Assembly (NCBI RefSeq): GCF_021730395.1 | Contig: NC_069368.1 | Location: 11,178,001-11,242,000, forward strand | Length of the DNA stretch: 64,000 nucleotides | Source of the DNA: Mercenaria mercenaria | Taxonomy: Eukaryota; Mollusca; Bivalvia; Venerida; Veneridae | Reading direction: 5' to 3' | Part shown: positions 57,424 to 64,000 of the stretch, piece by piece | Position numbering within the stretch: the first letter of the stretch is position 1 | How the letters are laid out: each line of letters begins with the position of its first letter | Position numbers and translations under genes: made by a program | Notes under the pieces: generated by a model | What the model was told of the DNA's origin: nothing | The model's database searches: none | What the model saw: only the letters and a program-made list of their open reading frames with translations

Positions 57424-57943
57424 ATGACAAGATTTGCACGATATGGTCAAAATAACAAGCGCACTCACGATGCGACCCAGTGGACAGAAATGAAGGCTGG
57501 AGAAAAAGCCACACAATCAGCAGGCGAAAATGAAACAGCTAAAAATGACAACGATAATAGTAAAGCCAATTCTCCCAAGTCCCCACTCAAGGGTGTGAAG
57601 AATAATGAAGCTTTTAAAAAGCCAAAACACAAAAATGTTAAAGGAAAGTTTTCAAAAGGACCTTCAAAACATTTTTCAGGAAGCAAAAGGAATCCTAGTG
57701 ACTTTGAATGCTACAATTGTCATAAAAAAGGTCACAAAGTTTCAGACTGCCCAGAACCAGGAGACGGAAAACAGTTAGAGGTCCAGTGTTATAATTGTAA
57801 ACAGAAAGGACACAAGGCTTTCAAATGCCCCAAAGCACAACAAAAGGGCCCAAAGAAGCGAAATTTCATGAAGTTTGATAAAAAGAAGAAAGAGGATTGG
57901 AAAGCACAGAGAAGTGAACATCGTAGGCAGAAAAGACAAGATG
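57424..57943 (+). CDS. ZCCHC9: ZCCHC9 first coding exon, with two extra zinc knuckles
   Basis: After CTTTATTTCAG the exon begins at 57403; ATG follows 21 nt later. It runs to RRQKRQD plus G, donor GTGCGC at 57944. Residues 96-135 hold two CCHC knuckles (CYNCHKKGHKVSDC, CYNCKQKGHKAFKC). If the donor is not used, the frame stops at 57975 after 10 more residues, giving a 183-residue short form with only these two knuckles. Confidence 0.88.
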
Positions 57944-60900
57944 GTGCGCAAGCTAAACTGGTATTAAATTGCTAAATGTATCTTAAAAGCTTATTAATTA
58001 TTTTCTCTTTTGTGCAAAATAATGTCATTTAGTTAATCTGATATACTTCTCAATAGTGACCACTCACATTTAAGAAATTTTATCAGCATTGTACTTGCTC
58101 TGTAAAGACACATTCTGATATATTTTAATTTACATGTAACATAGAAAATGAATGTTGATATGGACCTGTGTCCTGTCTGCTTAAGCTGTTGGTCAATACA
58201 GGGTTTAACTTTAAGCAGTCTATCCTGTGACACCAGTCCTCCTGTCATATTTGGTAGTTGTTTTGTACCTATGATAATGTAGATGATATTTGATGGTTTC
58301 TGAATATGCTCAAAGTCTCTTTCACAATGTGAAAACCAGAGGCAGTATTTTCTTGAGTGAAAATCTGGTATTCAAGAGTTGAAGTAATTTTGACGTCACT
58401 TGTTTCTTGTCGTCTGTACCAAGTTCCACAGATTTTGTAGTTTTATGTTAAGTGAAAAATGTATTTGATATTTTCCATTGTGAAGTTACAAAGGAAATTT
58501 CACTTTGACATGTATTTCAATATTACACCGAAAAACAATAAAACTGGACAGTAGTAAGAATTCCAAGAATACTGTTAAAGTGATCACCATTAGTCAGTGT
58601 TTAAACCAGTTACGAAATACTAGTTACACATATCACACAGATTTTGGTTTCATGTTACATATTAGAGATTGTTAGGCTTTAATTATTTACTCTTGTAATG
58701 AGAACTTTTCATTTGCATTTAAAGATGAGCCCTTTATTATTCAGCACTGTTACAACTGCCGGGAGACCGGACACAAGTTGTCAGAATGTCCAGAAATACA
58801 AGGAGATGTAGAGCAGGGCACTGACATATGCTTTAAATGTGGCTCCACGGAACATACTGTTAAAAGATGTAACGTTAAACTTCCTCCAGGTATTGCTATT
58901 GGTGTTCAATTGTTAAGATGAAAATTAGTCTTAATCATGTTCTTACGATGGTTAAGGCGTAACAAATCAAAGTGCATAGCATTTTATGACAAAAATCCCA
59001 GCTGCCTGTGTCGGGATTCGAACCCGGGTCACTCGGGTGTTAGTCCACAATGTTCTCACCACTGAGCCAAACAGTTGACTCTCTAACGCAGTTGTCAGAG
59101 ATTGGCTTTAAATGTACAGGCTATGCGTAAGTGACCGTAACACATCCCCTCTTCAAAGAAGTCATCATTTATGATTATGGGTAAACCATTTTGGCATAGA
59201 AAGTGCCATTCTTGGCATGAGATAAAGTCTGTATCCTGGATGAGCCCCCATCTTACAATGGTTTAGGCATAACAAATCAAAGAGCATAGCATTTTATGAC
59301 AAAAAAACCCAACTGCCTATGGTGGGATTCAAACCCGGGTCGCTCGGGTTCTAGTGCAATGGTCTAACCACTGAGCCAAAGAGTCGACTCTCTGATGCAG
59401 TTGTCAGAGATTTGCTTTCAACATACAGGCTATGGGTAAAACATGGTGAAAACATGACAAAGTGCAGAACGCAACTTTAAGTCACATCAGTCCAAGGTCA
59501 TGGTTGTATAGTGAGATCAAATAAACTTTATACCCCTTGACGGATTTTTCATATATACTGGCACAAACGTTTTCCTTCAGAGGACTTGTATTAATGTCAT
59601 TTCGGTTCAAGATAGAAGTTTTAAGATAGATAGACAGTATTTCATGTCTCCTCCATGCATTAAATGACTCAAAGATTTTCAAAATTCAATTTCATAACAA
59701 GCATCTAGTTTTAAGCTCACCTGTCACAAAGTGACAAGGTGAGCTTTTGTGATCGCGCGGTGTCCGTCGTCCGTCGTGCGTCCTTGCGTGCGTTCGTAAA
59801 CTTTTGCTTGTGACCACTCTAGAGGCAACATTTTTCATGGGATCTTTATGAAAGTTGGTCAGAATGTTCATCTTGATGATATCTAGGTCAAGTTCGAAAC
59901 TGGGTCACGTGCCTTCAAAAACTAGGTAAGTAGGTCTAAAAATAGAAAAACCTTGTGACCTCTCTAGAGGCCATATATTTCATGGGATCTGTATGAAAGT
60001 TGGTCTGAATGTTCATCTTGATGATATCTAGGTCAAGTTTGAAACTGGGTCACATGCGGTCAAAAACTAGGTCAGTAGGTCTAAAAATAGAAAAACCTTG
60101 TGACCTCTCTAGAGGCCATATATTTCATGAGATCTTCATGAAAATTGGTCAGAATGTTCACCTTGATGATATCTAGGTCAGTTCAAAGTAGGTCACATGC
60201 CGTCAAAAACTAGGTCAGTAGGTCAAATAATAGAAAAACCTTGTGACCTCTCTAGAGGCCATATTTTTCATGGGATCTGTATGAAAGTTGGCCTGAATGT
60301 TCATGTTGATGATATCTAGGTCAAGTTTGAAAGTGGGTCAAGTGCCTTCAAAAACTAGGTCAGTAGGTCAAATAATAGAAAAACCTTGTGACCTCTCTAA
60401 AGGCCATATTTTTCATGGGATCTGTATGAAAGTTGGTCTGAATGTTCATCTTGATGATATCTAGGTCAAGTTCAAAACAGGGTCATGTGCGGTCAAAAAC
60501 TAGGTCAGTAGGTCTAAAAATAGAAAAACCTTGTGACCTCTCTAGAGGCCATACTTGTGAATGATCTCCATAAAAATTGGTCAGAATGTTCACCTTGATG
60601 ATATCTAGGTCAAGTTTGAAACTGGGTCACATGCCTTAAAAAACTGGGTCAGTAGGTCAAATAATAAAAAAACCTTGTGACATCTCTAGAGGCCATACTT
60701 TTCATGGGATCTGTATGGAAGTTGGTCCGAATGTTCATCTTGATGATATCTAGGTCAAGTTTGAAACTGGGTCAACTGCGGTCAAAAACTAGGTCAGTTG
60801 GTCTAAGATTATTAAAATCTTTTGACCTCTCTAGAGGCCATATTTTTCAATGGATCTTCATGAAAATTGATCTGAATGTTCACCTTGATGATATCTAGGT

Positions 60901-61674
60901 CAGTTTCGAAACTGGGTCACGTGCGGTCAAAAACTAGGCCAGTAGGTATAAAAATAGAAAAACCTTGTGACCTCTCTAGAGGCCATATTTTTAACGAGAT
61001 CTTCATGAAAATTAGTAAGAATGTTCACCTTGATGATATCTAGGAAAAATTCAAAACAAGGTCACGTACCTTCGAAAACTAGGTCAATAGGTCAAATTAT
61101 AGAAAAACCTTGTGACCTCTCTAGAGACCATATTTTTTAATGGATCTTCATGAAAATTGGTCAGAATTTTTATCTTGATAATATCTACGTCAAGTTCAAA
61201 ACTGGGTCACATGAGCTCAAAAACTAGGTCAGTATGTCAAATAATAGAAAAAACGACGTCATACTCAAAACTGGGTCATGTGGGAAGAGGTGAGCGATTC
61301 AGGACCATCATGGTCCTCTTGTTAATGAAAGCATCACTTAATTTGAAGTCTTTATAAGTAGTAAATTTATCTCTGCAGCGTTAAAGAATAAAATAGTAAA
61401 CAGAAATAAAATGTTTGAGGGTTGTATGTTTTGAAAGAAAAGCTATATAAAAGCAACCCGTTACCGTTTGAACTACTGTCGTTAACTTTTAGAATAAAAT
61501 TTGTTGCAGGAGAGTTCCCATATGCGAAATGTTTTATCTGCGGTGAGACAGGGCATTTGTCACAGAAGTGTCCAGACAACCCTCGTGGTTTGTACCCAAA
61601 TGGAGGCTGCTGTAAGGAATGTGGTTCTGTTGAACATCTACAACGAGACTGTCCAGAATTTCAAAAACAACAAG
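57424..61674 (+). CDS. ZCCHC9: Zinc finger CCHC domain-containing protein 9, 3'-truncated by the window; six zinc knuckles visible
   Basis: Exons 57403-57943 (21 nt of 5' UTR, ATG at 57424), 58725-58889 and 61510-61674 give residues 1-283. The start MTRFARYGQNNKR...TQW resembles the vertebrate MTRWAR...NKRP...TSW. Knuckles (C-X2-C-X4-H-X4-C): C96/C99/H104/C109, C122/C125/H130/C135, C182/C185/H190/C195, C209/C212/H217/C222, C236/C239/H244/C249, C263/C266/H271/C276. The last four, with EFPYAKCFICGETGHLSQKC and CPDNPRGLY between them, match the four of vertebrate ZCCHC9; the first two have no counterpart there that I recall. A basic Ser/Asn/Lys-rich linker precedes them. ZCCHC9 is a nucleolar RNA-binding protein linked to rRNA metabolism. 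The last exon(s), expected to encode a GRW..GMSADYE-like tail, were not found before 64000. Confidence 0.9.
58725..58889 (+). CDS. ZCCHC9: ZCCHC9 second coding exon
   Basis: One hundred and sixty-five nt, phase 1 at both ends, after GCATTTAAAG. It encodes EPFIIQHCYNCRETGHKLSE and ICFKCGSTEHTVKRC, two CCHC knuckles, then KLPP. Donor GTATTG. Confidence 0.92.
58945..59450 (-). mobile_element. Tandem pair of minus-strand tRNA-headed SINEs
   Basis: Two related copies (about 58945-59260 and 59261-59450) each show, in inverse, a tRNA-like head: TGGCTCAGTGGTGAGAACAT and GGGTTCGAATCCC (copy 1), and a matching head with GGGTTTGAATCCC (copy 2). Both carry CATAGCATTTTATGACAAAA. They lie in ZCCHC9 intron 2. 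Confidence 0.6.
59709..61323 (+). mobile_element. Helitron-like 'CTCACCTGTCAC' element, copy 2
   Basis: The same ends as 18292-19917 (TTAAGCTCACCTGTCACAAA hairpin; AGGACCATCATGGTCCTCTTG terminus, with TT following) and the same roughly 143-bp units. Unit order and private variants (a CATACTTGTGAATG unit, a TTGACCTCTCT unit, a final AAAACTGGGTCATGTGGGAA) match copy 1, so the two derive from one source element rather than from independent amplification. Confidence 0.75.
61510..61674 (+). CDS. ZCCHC9: ZCCHC9 third coding exon
   Basis: Also 165 nt and phase 1 at both ends, after TTTGTTGCAG. It encodes EFPYAKCFICGETGHLSQKC, DNPRGLYPNGG and CKECGSVEHLQRDC, two more knuckles. Donor GTATCT. Confidence 0.94.
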
Positions 61675-62469
61675 GTATCTCCATTTGTACTAAAATTATG
61701 CAAAAATCTTACTAAAAAAAATAAGATGTTACTGACTGCAAGATTTGAACAACAGTTTGTAGAATAATCATATGCATTAATGCTTTTGCTTAAAGACTGT
61801 CTCTTGTAGTTTTCAGACATGACAAAAAACCTTTTGCAACATAAAAATTTAGGTTACAGTATTTGAAAAGATTCAAATTTTTGACCCAAATTACATAAGA
61901 TATAAAGCAGTATTTATAGTAAGTCTAAAATCCTGAAAATAAAAATCCATGCACATTTTCACTAAAACACGACAAGAAAGAGTGCTAAAACATTTGGTCT
62001 ACTACTTTATATAAAACGTCTCAGAATCTAAATGGTATATAAGGCCAGTGTAACACTTAATTCATACACACACTGTATTGCTTATTAAGCATGTAGATGA
62101 CTTTGCTGTCCTAAGTTATTCCTCAGGACGTGGAAAATACTTCCCATACTTGAACAATGTTTAAACATGGTTACGCATTAGTTAAATACAATTACACATT
62201 GACTTCACCTGAACTTATTATATTCTGCGTGACATTATATGCCATGAAATGGGGCTTCCCTATTCTACTTCTTGGTTACATAAAAAAATATTAGATCAGA
62301 AATTTTAAAGTAGAACCAGAATGTGTTTTGATATATTTCTGCAATACGAATTGGTTATACGCTGCATATATATTATTCATTGGGGCTACACCCTGGTGAA
62401 ATTATTCTGCAGGCATATAACCTCTTTGTAGTGTTCCAGTATCTTAAAACATGGGTCTGCTCTATATTA

Positions 62470-63276
62470 TTTTTAGCTCATCTGTCATCGTCCGTCCGTC
62501 GTCCGTTCACAATTTCTTGTGAACACGATAGAGACCATAGTTTGCAATCAGTTTTAATCAAACTTGCACACAACTTGTATTGGCATAATATCTCGGTTCC
62601 TTTCGAGAACTGGCCAGATCCCATCATGGGTTCCAGAGTTATGGCCCCTTAAAGGGCCAAAATTTACTATTTTTGGCTTGTGAACACGATAGAGACCACA
62701 TTTTGCAATCAAACTTAATCAAACTTGCACACAAGTTGTATTGGCATAATATCGCAGTTCCTTTTGAAAACTGGCCAGATCCCATCATGGGTTCAAGAGT
62801 TATGGCCCCTTAAAGGGCCAAAATTTGCTATTTTTGGCTTGTGAACACGATAGATACAACATTTTGCAATCAGCTTTAATCATACTTGCACACAACTTGT
62901 ATTTCATTTATGCCATCACATGGACTTGGACAATCGGTTTATATACATATTGACTGAATTTATGACGAATTACCTCCCTTTATTTTTTATGTCAGCTTCA
63001 ATGAGATTGGTTTTAAATGTTATTTAAGTCTTACAGGGTGAGGAATAGTCATGCTATCACAAAAATGCAGCATTTGAGCCTAGGACCCTCAAACTTGGTA
63101 TGAAGATTGGCCCTGACTAGTACGTGACCCATAGGTCAAAAGGGACTGTTACAAGAAAATATTTATCCTGATGATATTTAATGTGTATGCCTTTGTGATC
63201 TATATCAAAACTTGATCTTATCATTAAGAGCAATGGTACTCAGGTGAGCGATATAGGGCCATCATGGCCCTCTTGT
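62470..63276 (+). mobile_element. Helitron-like 'AGCTCATCTGTCATC' element
   Basis: It begins TTTTTAGCTCATCTGTCATC with GTCCGTCCGTCGTCCGTTC and ends GGGCCATCATGGCCCTCTTG followed by TT. About 2.5 units contain TTGTGAACACGATAGAGACC and AGAGTTATGGCCCCTTAAAG. The middle (about 62905-63040) is diverged and looks like a join of different units. Confidence 0.65.
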
Positions 63277-64000
63277 TTGAAGTGGAATTGTGTGCTTTTT
63301 TCAAGTAAAAATCCAGCTAAAATAGATGTGTGTTTAAAAAGGGTGGAGGAAATTATAGCATACTAAACTCTTCCGGTTACCAGTATAAAATAATAACTTT
63401 CCAAATATGACTTTTCTTATTTTGCCTGGGGCAGTCTTTTTAAGAAAAGTCAAACTGCATGCGGGAGTTGCTTCCCTCCAACTTCAGAAATCTCCATCTA
63501 TTGGTAAGGGAGATCACTGCATAGAAGATTGAAGAAAATTACTATTATTTTATTTGTCAGATTTCTTTATTTTTTAAGCATCAACTTCAAATACTTATGC
63601 GGCATTATCGTTAGTATAGCAGCCATTTAAATGCACAGAAACTGAAAATAGCTTTTATAAAACATTCACCAAAAACACGCTATGTGCAGTAAGATGCGCA
63701 TAATGCCACTAAAATATGGTAAATGCATAATATTTTTTTTTGTGTTTTGAAAAGCAAAACTTTTGCAAATATAAAGCCTATTTACATGTAGTTAGACAAC
63801 ATGATCCCTGATGGTACAACGGAGAACAAGAACACTGAGACTGTAAAATTTCAATTTTTGAAATGGCTATATTTATACTGTAACCTTAATACATCATTTA
63901 AAGAGTAATTTTATCTTTACTTATTAGTGATTTTCAAGGAAGTGATAGCTACTATTAAAACATAAACATAAGTGGATAACAAATTACAAAATATAATTTC
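63277..64000. other. Right end of the window, no exon recognised
   Basis: AT-rich and presumably ZCCHC9 intron. No frame matching the ZCCHC9 C-terminal tail was seen. Confidence 0.4.

Noticed and set aside
57465-57686. Minus-strand hydrophobic frame opposite the ZCCHC9 first exon
   Set aside because: It is the complement of a Lys/Asn/Ser-rich coding stretch; the + strand has the knuckles and the correct splice sites.

Overview
The window is nuclear DNA from an animal, almost certainly a bivalve mollusc. The evidence is GT-AG spliced genes with small exons in AT-rich introns, several tRNA-headed SINEs of molluscan type, and many copies of the bivalve-style 'TTTTAGCTC... hairpin ... CTCTTGTT' tandem-repeat elements. 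The species cannot be fixed from the sequence; a clam-like (heterodont) bivalve is a guess. Four protein-coding genes can be supported, and most of the rest is mobile or repetitive DNA.

Region 1 (60-31116, + strand) is the 3' two thirds of NCBP1/CBP80, the large subunit of the nuclear cap-binding complex. Sixteen exon positions can be placed with matching phases, giving 583 residues to the stop; the 5' exons lie outside the window. The most notable feature is that one exon exists twice, at 3809-3906 and 4468-4565. Both copies are exactly 98 nt, have the same phase, open frames and consensus GT/AG ends, and begin with the same GPAIPGSH motif. They look like mutually exclusive exons, because using both or neither would break the frame.

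Region 2 (33504-34364, - strand) is the complete two-exon SDHAF4 gene (mitochondrial succinate dehydrogenase assembly factor), convergent with NCBP1. Upstream of it, 34472-39400 is a modular satellite-like array (modules ordered L-R-R-L-R-L plus older diverged copies), followed by a MITE and a dead LINE fragment.

Region 3 (45044-48078, - strand) is a secreted single-domain C-type lectin of about 156 residues with four exons and a possible alternative signal-peptide exon.

Region 4 (57424-61674, + strand, running off the right edge) is ZCCHC9, a nucleic-acid-binding CCHC zinc-knuckle protein. This copy has two zinc knuckles in its first coding exon in addition to the four I recall in the vertebrate protein.

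Introns and intergenic DNA hold at least a dozen non-autonomous, Helitron/Helentron-like tandem-repeat elements from several families that share a terminal design. Two of them contain a second copy of their own family, and one splits a SINE cleanly. There are also TIR elements (TA, TTAA and 5-bp target duplications) and seven SINEs, one with a perfect 14-bp target duplication. All calls come from reading the sequence; no database search was run.
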